64,000 bases of DNA from Pseudaeromonas sp963677375. GTDB lineage: Bacteria; Pseudomonadota; Gammaproteobacteria; Enterobacterales; Aeromonadaceae. Of the stretch, positions 1-8,384 are shown one piece after another. The stretch is from contig CAXXIF010000015.1 of the NCBI GenBank assembly GCA_963677375.2, positions 70,116-134,115 of the forward strand. The letters are read 5' to 3'. A program made the position numbers and the translations under genes. The notes below the pieces were generated by a model. The model was not told where the DNA came from, did not search any database, and saw only the letters and a program-made list of their open reading frames with translations. Position 1 is the first letter of the stretch. Every line of letters begins with the position of its first letter.

Positions 1-223
1 TTCACTCGTAACCCGTCGTGGCTCATGGTCCGATTCTGGATCTGACAACTATACTGCGGTAATCAGTCAAATTTTGGTGCTGTGACGGAGTCGTGCTCCG
101 GTTCTTCAAGCAAGAATCGAGCCTTAGGCTCTACCATTTCAGCCTGGGAAGCCTTGTTTCGGTCGCCACATTTTTGTGTCGCGCGCCCAAATCCGGGCCT
201 GTGATGCCAGGGGAGGGGGATTT

Positions 224-1483
224 ATGACCAGTTACCGCTTGTGTCTGCAAGAGATGATTCTGGCGCTGAGCTCAGCGTTGGACTTTGTTGGTATTGAAGA
301 TATTTGTCACGGCAAGCGGGTGGCTTTCATGGCTGCCGAGTGCGCGCGTCATGCGGGATGGCCCCAGGAGGAGATCGAACATGTATTGATCCTGGGGCTC
401 TTGCACGATTGTGGTGTGTCCAGTAGCCATGTGCATCAACATCTGGTCGAAGAGTGGGATTGGGTGCACAGCCTTGAGCACGCCACTCGCGGAGCTGAGT
501 TGCTGGCGGCGACTCGCCTGCTGAATGGTTATGCCGAAGAGGTGCGTTATCATCATGTGCACTGGCAGCAATTGCAGGTTATGAATTTGCCTGAGGCTGT
601 CATGCGACATGCCAACCTTATCTATCTGGTGGATCGGGTCGATGCGCTTCGGGCCCAACACCTGAGGGATCACGGCGGTGTTGTCAGCGCCAGTCACTGG
701 GGCGAGTTGATCGCCGAGCATGCCGATGCCGAATTCGAGGCCTCTTTATGTCTCTTGTTCATGCAAGTTTCCGGTAATGAGGCCTTCTGGATGCATCAGG
801 AGTTGGATGCTTTGGAGGATTATTTTGCCAGTTGGTCCCACGCTGGGACGTCCATGGTGGTGGATTACGAGACCTTGCTGGAGCTGGCCCTGATGTTCGC
901 CAATATTGTGGATAGCAAGAGTTCGTTTACCTATCACCACTCGCTGGGGGTCAAGGCTGTTGCCGCTCTGCTGGCCGAGTCGTTGCCTCTGGAACCCCAG
1001 GAACGGGAGTCCGTGATCCTGGCCGCCCTGTTGCACGATCTGGGCAAGCTCAGGGTCGAGGATGCGATTCTGGAAAAGCCGGGTCCCTTTGATGCCCAGG
1101 AACGACTGTTGATGCATCGGCACTGTTTTGATACTTGGCAGCTGCTCAAACGGATCAGTGGCTTTGAAGAGATCGCCCGTATTGCAAGCATGCATCACGA
1201 AACGCTGGATGGTCAGGGCTATCCGCGAGGTCTGGCCGCCGAGCAAGTCCCCCGTACTGCCCGGCTGATCGCGGTCGCCGATGTGTTCCAGGCTTTGGTC
1301 CAGAATCGACCCTATCGTCAACCCATGTCATTGGCCGACGCCATCGAGGTGATGATGCGACTCGTGGCGTCCGGCAAGCTGGATTCCGAGCTGGTCGGAT
1401 TGCTCTGTTTACACGCCGAAGAGGCTTATCAGCTGGCGCGGCAGCATGAACCAGTAGTGAGCGAAGAGAATCGCAAAAAATAG
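224..1483 (+). CDS. HD-GYP domain protein, probable cyclic di-GMP phosphodiesterase
   Basis: A 419-residue cytoplasmic protein with two HD-type regions. The first holds an HD pair at residues 61-62 (LLHDCG). The second is a full HD-GYP domain: HDLGK at about 271-275, then HHETLDGQGYP at 324-334, the family signature for hydrolysing cyclic di-GMP. There is no receiver or membrane segment, so the N-terminal HD region probably senses or regulates. I chose the ATG preceded by a G-rich Shine-Dalgarno stretch; a GTG 48 bases upstream also keeps the frame but lacks such a site. Cyclic di-GMP activity is inferred from the motif. Confidence 0.85.
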   Translation: MTSYRLCLQEMILALSSALDFVGIEDICHGKRVAFMAAECARHAGWPQEEIEHVLILGLLHDCGVSSSHVHQHLVEEWDWVHSLEHATRGAELLAATRLLNGYAEEVRYHHVHWQQLQVMNLPEAVMRHANLIYLVDRVDALRAQHLRDHGGVVSASHWGELIAEHADAEFEASLCLLFMQVSGNEAFWMHQELDALEDYFASWSHAGTSMVVDYETLLELALMFANIVDSKSSFTYHHSLGVKAVAALLAESLPLEPQERESVILAALLHDLGKLRVEDAILEKPGPFDAQERLLMHRHCFDTWQLLKRISGFEEIARIASMHHETLDGQGYPRGLAAEQVPRTARLIAVADVFQALVQNRPYRQPMSLADAIEVMMRLVASGKLDSELVGLLCLHAEEAYQLARQHEPVVSEENRKK

Positions 1484-1620
1484 CTGCAGATTGCTGATGC
1501 AGTTGTTGTATGGCGCGGGGAAATCCATAAGATGACAGCCGAAATAGTCGACGAGTGACATCGTGGCGGTACGGCCCGCGGAAACCGTGGCCAGCTATCT
1601 GTGAGTATCCGAGGGAACGA

Positions 1621-2130
1621 ATGAAAGTGTTGTGTGCTATGTCGCTGCTGTTGGGGCTGTTGCTCTCCTCCGGCGATGTGTTGGCCTCTCTGTCCAAGGA
1701 GGGGATGAAGGCTGATCTGGTGGTGGTCAAGAAGTCACAATACAGTCTGATCTTGATGAAAGATGGTAAACCCATCAAGCGCTACTGGATTGCTCTGGGT
1801 TCCAACCCCAAGGGGCCCAAGATCCGTCGTGGTGACAAGCGAACTCCCGAGGGGCGCTACTTGCTGGATTATAAGAAGGATGAATCTGGCTTCTATAAAG
1901 CGATCCATATCTCCTATCCGAACCTGGCGGATCTGAAACGAGCCAAGGAGCTGGGGGTTGAGCCCGGCAACATGGTGATGATTCATGGTCAGCCGAACTA
2001 TGCCACCGAGGAGCAAACTGCGGTTCAGAATTCCAACTGGACCAATGGCTGCATCGCCTTGTTAAATCAGGATATGGCGGAATTGTGGGAGTTGGTCGAG
2101 CCGGGCACGCCGATCGAAATCCGTCCCTAA
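1621..2130 (+). CDS. L,D-transpeptidase-fold (YkuD) periplasmic protein
   Basis: A 169-residue exported protein. Residues 1-22 form a signal peptide ending VLA. The rest is a YkuD catalytic domain of the YafK/ErfK type, with His122 in MIHG and the catalytic Cys144 in the motif WTNGCIAL. Members act on peptidoglycan stem peptides, either forming 3-3 crosslinks or cutting the lipoprotein-peptidoglycan bond as in E. coli YafK/DpaA. Which reaction this one performs cannot be told from sequence. The start was chosen for its position at the signal peptide and the purine-rich GAGGGA just upstream. It precedes the mprF-virJ pair on the same strand. Confidence 0.85.
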   Translation: MKVLCAMSLLLGLLLSSGDVLASLSKEGMKADLVVVKKSQYSLILMKDGKPIKRYWIALGSNPKGPKIRRGDKRTPEGRYLLDYKKDESGFYKAIHISYPNLADLKRAKELGVEPGNMVMIHGQPNYATEEQTAVQNSNWTNGCIALLNQDMAELWELVEPGTPIEIRP

Positions 2131-2227
2131 TCGCCACGGCAACGCAGGGTCCTGATGGACTCTGCATCGCCGGAGGCCATCGTATTTATTGTTTAATGTC
2201 TGGTGCTGTCATGGCAGGAGTTCAGGA

Positions 2228-4792
2228 GTGATAAGGCCTTGGCGTTTTTGGCTGGGAACAGCCGCGAGTCTGTTGATATTTGTGCTGGCGTTAAGTCTGC
2301 TCTATCACATCGGTGACGAGTACCACTGGCGTGATGTCAGTGCCGAGATCCGAAACTTACCGTGGAACCGTATCGTTCTGGCTCTGTTTTTCACCGTGAT
2401 GAGCTATCTGTTATTGACCCTGTATGACACGCTCGCCGTGCGCCAGGTGGGAGGGCAGGTTCCATACCCCAAGATTGCGCTGACCTCCTTCATTGCATAT
2501 ACCTTCTCCAATACTCTCGGCTTTGCCTTGCTGACCGGAACCTCGGTTCGTTATCGCTTCTACTCAGCCCTCGGACTGAGCACCGGCCAGATCGCTCGCG
2601 TGGTGTTCTTCTGCTCAGTCACATTTTTCCTCGGCTTATTTCTGGTCGGCGGTCTGTCGCTGAGTCTGGGCATGGCTAGCCTGCCGGCGACTATTCAGTT
2701 ACCCAGCTGGTTGTATCCGTTATTACATAGCCTGGGTCTGTTAGCTGTGGGACTGGCGCTGGCTTACCTGGTTCTCCCCCTGGTGCGGTCCGAGCCGTTG
2801 CGGTTTCGCAACTATGTCTTACCGCTGCCTCGCTGGCAGGACAGTGCCGCTCAGATACTGGTCGCTATCGGCGACTGGATGGCGGCCGCCGCCGTCTGTT
2901 ATGTGCTGCTGCCTGCCGCAGATGGGCTGAGTTACTGGCATGTGCTCAGTATCTTTGTGGTGGCAAACCTACTGGGGGTTCTGGCGCATGTGCCTGGCGG
3001 GATCGGTGTGTTTGAATCGGTTGTAACCTTGCTGTTGGCGCCGCTACTGCCAGCCGCTCAGGTGCTCGGTGCCCTGATTTTTTACCGCTTGCTCTACTAT
3101 GTGCTGCCGTTTTTTACGGCGCTGATGCTGTTTGCGAGCCTGGAGGTGCTACGGCACCGACAACATCTGGGCCAGGTGCAGGCATTTTTGAATAGTGCCC
3201 GCGAGTTCCTACCGGCGCTGATCAGTCTGGGAGCCTTTGCTGCCGGAACACTGCTACTGTTCTCCGGGGCTACCCCCGGCATCGATAGTCGTCTGACCTG
3301 GCTGTTGCAGATCCTCCCTCTGCCTCTGCTGGAGATGTCCCACCTGATGGGCAGCATCAGCGGGGTCTTGTTGCTGCTGTTGGCCCGTAGCCTCTATCGC
3401 CGCTACGATGCCGCCTTTCGTATTACTCAGGTGTTGCTGGTGGCAGGTATCTTGTTCTCCCTGCTTAAGGGGCTGGACTGGGAAGAGGCCACGCTGCTGG
3501 GAACCCTGTTTATTGCCATGTGGCCCTGCCAGTCGCTGTTCTATCGGCGGGGGTCCTTGATCCATGCGCCCTTCACCCTGGGCTGGCTGTTGGCGTTCGG
3601 GGCCGTATTACTCGGTGCGTGTTGGCTGTTGCTGTTTTCGTATCGCCATGTGGATTACAGCCATGACCTCTGGTGGCTATTTTCGCCGGAGGCTATGGCC
3701 TCTCGTGGTTTGCGGGCTCTGGGGGGGGTAGTCGGTGTGGTTGCGGCCGCGGGTTTTGCCTATCTGCTCCGGCCGATGCGGATAAACCCAGGTCAGCCAT
3801 CTGACGAGGAACTCGGGAAGGCGCAGGCTCTTGTGGCGCAGGCCTCCAGTACCCATGGCCACCTGGCTCAGTTGCGGGATAAGTCGCTGTTGTTTCATCC
3901 CTCCGGCGAAGCATTTTTGATGTATGCCATTGAGGGCAGTAGTTGGGTGGTGATGGGTGATCCCATTGGCAAGGCGAGCCGCTTTGCCGAGCTGTTATGG
4001 CAGTTCCGCGAGTTGTGCGATTACCACGATGGCAGCCCGGTCTTTTATCAGGTCCGACCGCACTATCTGCCGGATTACCTCGAGCTCGGTCTCACGCCGT
4101 TCAAACTTGGGGAAGAGGCCATTGTTGATCTGCGCCAATTCACCTTGAGTAGCAGTAAGTGGCGTAGTCTGCGGCAGAGCCATGCCAAGGCGTTGCGTGA
4201 TGGTTTGTCTTTCGAAGTGATCCCCGCAGAAGCCGTTGCTTCCTGGCTACCCCAACTCAGCGCCATCTCTGATGCCTGGATGGAAGGCAAAGAGGGGCGA
4301 GAGAAGGGATTCTCGGTGGGGAGTTTCGACGCTGATTATCTGTGCTGCGGTCCTGTTGCCCTGGTGCGCCATGAACAGACCCTGGTCGGGTTCGCCAATC
4401 TGTGGACCAGTCAGAGCCTGTACGAATTGTCGGTGGATCTGATGCGTTACCATCCCGGACTGACGTCGGGTGGGGTCATGGATTTTCTGTTCACGGAACT
4501 ATTGGCCTGGGGGCAGGCGCAAGGGTACCAGCAATTCAATCTGGGCATGGCTCCCATGTCCGGATTTGCCAACCACCCGCTGGCTTCGTTTTGGGGCAAG
4601 TTGGGGAAGGTGTTATACGTTCGTGGCAACCGCTTCTATAACTTTCAGGGGTTGCGGCGCTATAAAGAAAAGTTCAACCCCGAATGGCAGCCGCGTTACC
4701 TGCTCTGCCCGGGGGGGATGGCACTGCCCCGGATACTCACTAATCTGGTCAGTCTCATCAGTCGTGGCCCATTGGGTGTGCTGCACAAATAG
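2228..4792 (+). CDS. mprF: MprF, phosphatidylglycerol lysyltransferase/flippase
   Basis: An 854-residue bifunctional membrane protein, the usual length for MprF. The N-terminal two thirds carry many hydrophobic segments of the flippase type, including the GVLAHVPGGIGVFES region typical of this family. The C-terminal third is the soluble DUF2156 (GNAT-like) aminoacyltransferase domain that moves an amino acid, usually lysine, from aminoacyl-tRNA onto phosphatidylglycerol. This makes the membrane less anionic and protects against cationic peptides. The GTG start has CAGGAG seven bases upstream; a TTG 39 bases further up is less likely. The next gene is a VirJ/AcvB hydrolase acting on the same lipid. 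Confidence 0.9.
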   Translation: MIRPWRFWLGTAASLLIFVLALSLLYHIGDEYHWRDVSAEIRNLPWNRIVLALFFTVMSYLLLTLYDTLAVRQVGGQVPYPKIALTSFIAYTFSNTLGFALLTGTSVRYRFYSALGLSTGQIARVVFFCSVTFFLGLFLVGGLSLSLGMASLPATIQLPSWLYPLLHSLGLLAVGLALAYLVLPLVRSEPLRFRNYVLPLPRWQDSAAQILVAIGDWMAAAAVCYVLLPAADGLSYWHVLSIFVVANLLGVLAHVPGGIGVFESVVTLLLAPLLPAAQVLGALIFYRLLYYVLPFFTALMLFASLEVLRHRQHLGQVQAFLNSAREFLPALISLGAFAAGTLLLFSGATPGIDSRLTWLLQILPLPLLEMSHLMGSISGVLLLLLARSLYRRYDAAFRITQVLLVAGILFSLLKGLDWEEATLLGTLFIAMWPCQSLFYRRGSLIHAPFTLGWLLAFGAVLLGACWLLLFSYRHVDYSHDLWWLFSPEAMASRGLRALGGVVGVVAAAGFAYLLRPMRINPGQPSDEELGKAQALVAQASSTHGHLAQLRDKSLLFHPSGEAFLMYAIEGSSWVVMGDPIGKASRFAELLWQFRELCDYHDGSPVFYQVRPHYLPDYLELGLTPFKLGEEAIVDLRQFTLSSSKWRSLRQSHAKALRDGLSFEVIPAEAVASWLPQLSAISDAWMEGKEGREKGFSVGSFDADYLCCGPVALVRHEQTLVGFANLWTSQSLYELSVDLMRYHPGLTSGGVMDFLFTELLAWGQAQGYQQFNLGMAPMSGFANHPLASFWGKLGKVLYVRGNRFYNFQGLRRYKEKFNPEWQPRYLLCPGGMALPRILTNLVSLISRGPLGVLHK

Positions 4793-4804
4793 GGGGGAAG
4801 CAAG

Positions 4805-5494
4805 ATGCGATTCCTGATCGGACTATGCTGTTGTTGGCTGGCGTTCCCCTTGTGGGCAACCTCCATGGAGGATCAGCTCGGGTTGACGCCGTTGGCGACT
4901 AAAGATAACGGCGCACCGCTGGTTATTTTCATGAGCGGCGATGGGGGCTGGGTCAAGCTGGACAAGTCCGTAGGTGCTTCGTTCCAGAGCCAGGGGGTTC
5001 CGGTAATTGGTTGGAGCTCGCTCTCCTATTACTGGCATAAGAAGAGCCCGGAGCAGGTCACGGCCGATGTGCAGCGGATACTGGATGTCTATCTTCCGCG
5101 CTGGCATCGGCGGCAGTGGGTTTTGATTGGCTATTCGTTCGGCGCCGAGATTGTGCCCTTTGTCATCAATCGTCTACCGGCCCGCTACCGTCAGCAACTG
5201 TCGGGCGCGGCCATGCTGTCGCCTTCAACCTCTTCCGATTTCGAGGTGCATGTCAGCGAAATCGTCAGCAGTAGCCATCAGGGCAGCTACCTGACAATGC
5301 CGGAAGTGAGTCGGGTTCGGGATATTCCGCTGCTGTGCCTCTACGGCCGGGAGGATACCGAAGGGGATCAGCTCTGTCCGCAGCTCCAGCAGGAAAATGT
5401 CACCGGTATCGGTTTGCCCGGAGGGCATCATTTTGATGATGATTACTCTCGTCTTGCTGATGTCCTGTTGCGCTATCTGCATCTGATGCGCTGA
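4805..5494 (+). CDS. virJ: VirJ/AcvB-family alpha/beta hydrolase, likely lysyl-phosphatidylglycerol hydrolase
   Basis: A 229-residue periplasmic protein with a signal peptide (residues 1-19, ending LWA). It has the VirJ fold: an FMSGDGGW start region, the nucleophile motif GYSFGAE with Ser111, an aspartate in the LYGREDTEG loop, and GGHHFDDDY with the likely catalytic His208. Agrobacterium AcvB, of the same family, hydrolyses lysyl-phosphatidylglycerol. The gene starts 12 bases after mprF and is surely cotranscribed, so this protein probably reverses or trims the product of MprF. Family assignment is firm; the reaction is inferred from the neighbour and the known homologue. Confidence 0.85.
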   Translation: MRFLIGLCCCWLAFPLWATSMEDQLGLTPLATKDNGAPLVIFMSGDGGWVKLDKSVGASFQSQGVPVIGWSSLSYYWHKKSPEQVTADVQRILDVYLPRWHRRQWVLIGYSFGAEIVPFVINRLPARYRQQLSGAAMLSPSTSSDFEVHVSEIVSSSHQGSYLTMPEVSRVRDIPLLCLYGREDTEGDQLCPQLQQENVTGIGLPGGHHFDDDYSRLADVLLRYLHLMR

Positions 5495-5595
5495 TGGGCT
5501 TGTCACTCTTTGTCACAATAGAAGGTGTTGTCGACAAAGTTATGCGACACCCTCTGATTATGCTTCTCCCGTACCCACTTGAGGAGTTGCGTAAC

Positions 5596-6180
5596 ATGAA
5601 CAAACTGATGACTAAAACCTTGATCCTCTCTTCCCTGCTGACGCTGGCAACCTGGGCTCAGGCTGCAGACAGTACAGCGACTGCAACCCCGGGCACTCCG
5701 CATCCCAAGTCGCTGTTTGCCCAGGCGGATAAGGATGGTGATGGCAAGCTGAACAGTAGTGAATTCGCCGAGTTACAGGCATTGCGTGACGCTGAAATTG
5801 CCAAGCACAGAGCGGCACGTCCGGATTTTGCGACCCTGGATAAAGATGGCGATGGGCTGCTGAGCCAGGAAGAGCTGCGAGCCGGTCGTGCCGGTAAGGC
5901 TCACCCGGGAGGACGCCATGGTGGCCGTGACGGAATGTGCGGCGGCGCTAGACACAACCCCATGTTTACCCAGGCCGACGCCGACAAGAATGGCACCCTG
6001 AGCGAAGCCGAATATCAACAATTGCTGAAAGAACGGCAAGAGCGTCAGGCACAGATGAATGCGGCTACCCCGGATTTCAAAACGTTGGACACCAATGGTG
6101 ACGGTCAACTGAGTCAGGAAGAGCTGCGTGCCGGCATGCAGAAAAACTTCAAGTTGATGGCTCAACCTGCCGCCGAATAA
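5596..6180 (+). CDS. Exported EF-hand calcium-binding protein
   Basis: A 194-residue secreted or periplasmic protein. The signal peptide covers about residues 1-24 (ending WAQA). Four EF-hand loops follow in two pairs: DKDGDGKLNSSE, DKDGDGLLSQEE, then DADKNGTLSEAE and DTNGDGQLSQEE. All have acidic or polar residues at the calcium-ligating positions. A Gly/His/Arg-rich linker separates the pairs. Calcium binding is well supported; the cellular role is unknown. The ATG lies behind a GAGGAG site. The gene ends in a hairpin shared with the convergent hemerythrin gene. Confidence 0.85.
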   Translation: MNKLMTKTLILSSLLTLATWAQAADSTATATPGTPHPKSLFAQADKDGDGKLNSSEFAELQALRDAEIAKHRAARPDFATLDKDGDGLLSQEELRAGRAGKAHPGGRHGGRDGMCGGARHNPMFTQADADKNGTLSEAEYQQLLKERQERQAQMNAATPDFKTLDTNGDGQLSQEELRAGMQKNFKLMAQPAAE

Positions 6181-6197
6181 CCATTTCTCTGATCATC

Positions 6198-6220
6198 AAG
6201 GCCCGCATCATGCGGGCCTT
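6198..6220. terminator. Bidirectional hairpin between the EF-hand and hemerythrin genes
   Basis: A ten-base stem AAGGCCCGCA pairs with TGCGGGCCTT around a three-base loop, between two convergent genes. The flanks have only short T runs, so it is a plausible rather than a strong intrinsic terminator. Confidence 0.6.
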
Positions 6221-6250
6221 GTCGTCGGTGGAAGAAAACCAAGTCTCAGT

Positions 6251-6664
6251 TTACTGGGCGTCTTTCCGTTGCAGTAAATACAGCCCCAGTTCCCGATCTT
6301 CCCCCTGAATATGATTCAGCAGCCATTCGCGCAGCGCTTCGGAGATGGTGGTATCGAGTGGCAGATCCCCGCCGAGAAAGCGTTCATTCAATTCAAATGC
6401 CTGCTGGGTGAGCAGGGCATGTTGGGCTTGATGCCGCGCCAGATGAGGATAGTCAAGCTGCTGCATCAACTGTTCTTCGGTGGCGAAATGGCTCATGGTG
6501 TAGTTACACAGTTGCTCCAGTTGCCTGGAAAACTCTGATTTAAGCTCCGGTTTAGTGATGCAGTCATGCAGATGATTGATCATCTGGATCATGACCTGGT
6601 GTTGCTGATCGATGACCTCATGTTTGATGGTCAGTTGATCGCTCCATTCGATGATGGCGGGCAT
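6251..6664 (-). CDS. Bacteriohemerythrin
   Basis: A 137-residue single-domain hemerythrin that binds oxygen at a non-haem di-iron centre. The iron ligands are all visible in order: His in QQHQ, His and Glu in SHFATEE, His pair in RHQAQH, then the LNHIQGED segment with His and Asp. Such proteins carry or store oxygen, or sense it. This is one of three hemerythrin domains in the window (the others are a second single-domain protein and the tail of a diguanylate cyclase). It is transcribed towards the EF-hand gene. Confidence 0.9.
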   Translation of the reverse strand: MPAIIEWSDQLTIKHEVIDQQHQVMIQMINHLHDCITKPELKSEFSRQLEQLCNYTMSHFATEEQLMQQLDYPHLARHQAQHALLTQQAFELNERFLGGDLPLDTTISEALREWLLNHIQGEDRELGLYLLQRKDAQ

Positions 6665-6755
6665 GGGTAGGTTCCTTCCGATTATTTTCTCGCGTTCAGT
6701 ATGGCAAGAGTTTATGGAATGGAGCCAGTTGCGACGTCACGTTCAGGGTATTTAT

Positions 6756-7550
6756 TCAGTGCATCCAGCGGTTCAGCAGGGAATACACGGTCGGAATCGC
6801 CAGGGCTAGATTGTCAGCTCTCCAACGGTCGCGGGCATCCGGTGCCGAGCTCTGGATGCCGATGACGCGCCAGCCCTGTCGGGTCGGCAAGAGTAAAGGT
6901 GAGCCACTATCACCGGGCAGGGTATCGCAACGATGCTCCAGTATTCCCTCGGCATTGAGTTTGCGGATCTGGCACCGGAAATGTACCAGCAGGGTATCCA
7001 GGCTGTCCTGCGGATAGCCGCCCTGACTGACCTGATTTTCCTGCTGACGGAGTGCCACTTGCAGGCTGTGTTGATCACCGGGCCATAGGGGGATCGGTGT
7101 GATGTTTTGCACCGGGGTGGGGAGATGCAGCAGGGCAATATCATAGCGACTAGCTGTGGGGGTAATGATAAAGCTATCGCCATCGGCCGTGAGCCCAGCG
7201 GCTAATTCCTGTGGCAGAAGCAGCCGATCCGGGTGCTGGACCTTGCGTGATTGTCCGGCCAACCGGACCGTCAGAGCAGCCTGTTGTCGGCGGTTCGCTG
7301 AGATGAAGCAGTGGCCGGCACTTACTACCCACTGCGGGGCTATCAGGATACCGCTACAAAGGTTTTGCTCTGCGGTTTCAATCTGGGCGACGGCACTCCA
7401 GGGCGAAGCATCGTTGGCGATGGGTTGGCGATCATCATGGCCAAACAGCAGGGTTTCTTTCTCGCGATCTTGCGGTGCTGCGGCCCATGTAGGAAGTGGC
7501 AATAGGGTTGTCAACACCAGAGACAGCAGGATTAAGAATCGATTATTCAC
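6756..7550 (-). CDS. Secreted trypsin-like serine protease (S1 family)
   Basis: A 264-residue protein with a signal peptide ending TWAAA. The chymotrypsin-fold triad is present: His in VVSAGHCF, Asp in YDIALLHL, and Ser in LPGDSGSPLL. A conserved Cys near the catalytic His suggests disulfide bonding, which fits export. It resembles bacterial trypsin and V8-like peptidases; the specificity cannot be deduced. I favour the GTG directly before the signal peptide; a TTG 36 bases upstream keeps the same frame. It lies downstream of, and separated by a terminator from, the Asr-like gene. Confidence 0.82.
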   Translation of the reverse strand: MNNRFLILLSLVLTTLLPLPTWAAAPQDREKETLLFGHDDRQPIANDASPWSAVAQIETAEQNLCSGILIAPQWVVSAGHCFISANRRQQAALTVRLAGQSRKVQHPDRLLLPQELAAGLTADGDSFIITPTASRYDIALLHLPTPVQNITPIPLWPGDQHSLQVALRQQENQVSQGGYPQDSLDTLLVHFRCQIRKLNAEGILEHRCDTLPGDSGSPLLLPTRQGWRVIGIQSSAPDARDRWRADNLALAIPTVYSLLNRWMH

Positions 7551-7608
7551 ACTTAGTTTCCATTCACTCGATGTCAATCGACCCAAGGCCGCCGCGCCTA
7601 AACAGTAA

Positions 7609-7646
7609 AACCTTGTGGCGGAGTCAGAGACTCAGGCCACAAGGTT
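7609..7646 (-). terminator. Terminator of the Asr-like gene
   Basis: An 11-base perfect stem (AACCTTGTGGC with GCCACAAGGTT) lies 18 bases past the stop codon of the Asr-like gene. On the minus strand it runs into TTTTA. It is a convincing intrinsic terminator separating this gene from the protease gene. Confidence 0.75.
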
Positions 7647-7664
7647 GCTGTATTGCGACTTAAC

Positions 7665-8258
7665 TTAGGCTGCCTTGGTCTTGAGGACCGGCTTGGCCTT
7701 GACGTGCTTCACGTGCTTCTTGTGCTTGATGACTTTCTTGGCAGCCTGGGTCTTCTGGACAACTGGCTTGGCCTTGGCGTGCTTCTTGTGCTTGATGACT
7801 TTCTTGGCGGCTTGAGTCTTCTGGACGACTGGCTTGGCCTTGGCGTGCTTCTTGTGCTTGATGACTTTCTTGGCGGCTTGAGTCTTCTGGACGACTGGCT
7901 TGGCCTTGGCGTGCTTCTTGTGCTTGATCACTTTCTTGGCAGCCTGAGTCTTCTGGACGACTGGCTTGGCCTTGGCGTGCTTCTTGTGCTTGATGACTTT
8001 CTTGGCGGCTTGAGTCTTCTGGACAACTGGCTTGGTCTTGGCGTGCTTCTTATGAGGCTTTTTGCTGGCGGTTTTGGCGGCAGGCTTGGCCTTCACATGC
8101 TGGGTGTTCACGGCTGTTTTGTTTGCGCTGGTAGCGGCCGGAACAACCTTGACGGGAGCGGCTTGGGTGGTTGCAGATTGCGCGGTAGTCGCTGCCATGC
8201 TGGCGGCAGAGCTGAGACCAAACAGGGTGGCGAGGGCCAGGGTAGTCAGTTTATTCAT
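7665..8258 (-). CDS. asr: Asr-like exported Lys/Ala-rich repeat protein (acid-shock type)
   Basis: A 197-residue protein. Residues 1-22 form a signal peptide (MNKLTTLALA...SMAA). The mature part is almost wholly Lys, Ala, His, Val, Thr and Gln, extremely basic and without hydrophobic core. It contains five near-identical 22-residue repeats of the type HAKAKPVVQKTQAAKKVIKHKK. Enteric Asr has the same plan: signal peptide, Thr/Ala-rich spacer, then QKAQAAKKH-like repeats, and it acts as a disordered periplasmic protectant under acid stress. The ATG has TTGGAG upstream. The gene sits directly downstream of rstA-rstB and behind a perfect RstA box. E. coli asr is known to be activated by RstA. The symbol reflects similarity in plan and context, not proven orthology. 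Confidence 0.75.
   Translation of the reverse strand: MNKLTTLALATLFGLSSAASMAATTAQSATTQAAPVKVVPAATSANKTAVNTQHVKAKPAAKTASKKPHKKHAKTKPVVQKTQAAKKVIKHKKHAKAKPVVQKTQAAKKVIKHKKHAKAKPVVQKTQAAKKVIKHKKHAKAKPVVQKTQAAKKVIKHKKHAKAKPVVQKTQAAKKVIKHKKHVKHVKAKPVLKTKAA
7735..8058. repeat. Five tandem 66-bp coding repeats in the Asr-like gene
   Basis: Units begin at 7735, 7801, 7867, 7933 and 7999, and a partial copy precedes them. They differ at only a few, mostly third-position, bases, which implies recent duplication or slippage. The 66-base length keeps the reading frame, so copy number can change without breaking the protein. Confidence 0.92.
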
Positions 8259-8370
8259 AACATATCTCCAAGGTAAAACAGGGTTCATGAGGCAGATGAA
8301 CAGGTGTGCTGCCTTGGAATAGACTCTATGCCGCACCGCTTGCCGGGTCAGTGGGTCATCGGTGTCCAGT

Positions 8371-8384
8371 TGTAACCAAATGTA
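8371..8384 (-). promoter_or_regulatory. RstA box upstream of the Asr-like gene
   Basis: On the minus strand the site reads TACATTTGGTTACA, matching the RstA consensus TACATNTNGTTACA at every fixed position. It lies right after the rstB stop codon and about 112 bases upstream of the Asr-like ATG. This is the arrangement expected if RstA activates the gene. I could not pick a convincing -10 element downstream. Confidence 0.75.

Noticed and set aside
7735..8058. Possible CRISPR-like array because of regular repeats
   Set aside because: The repeats are contiguous, without spacers, and lie in frame inside a gene.
7653..8276. Long plus-strand open frame with Leu/Gly repeats opposite the Asr-like gene
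   Set aside because: It is the antisense shadow of the 66-bp repeats; the minus strand has a signal peptide, ribosome site, RstA box and terminator.
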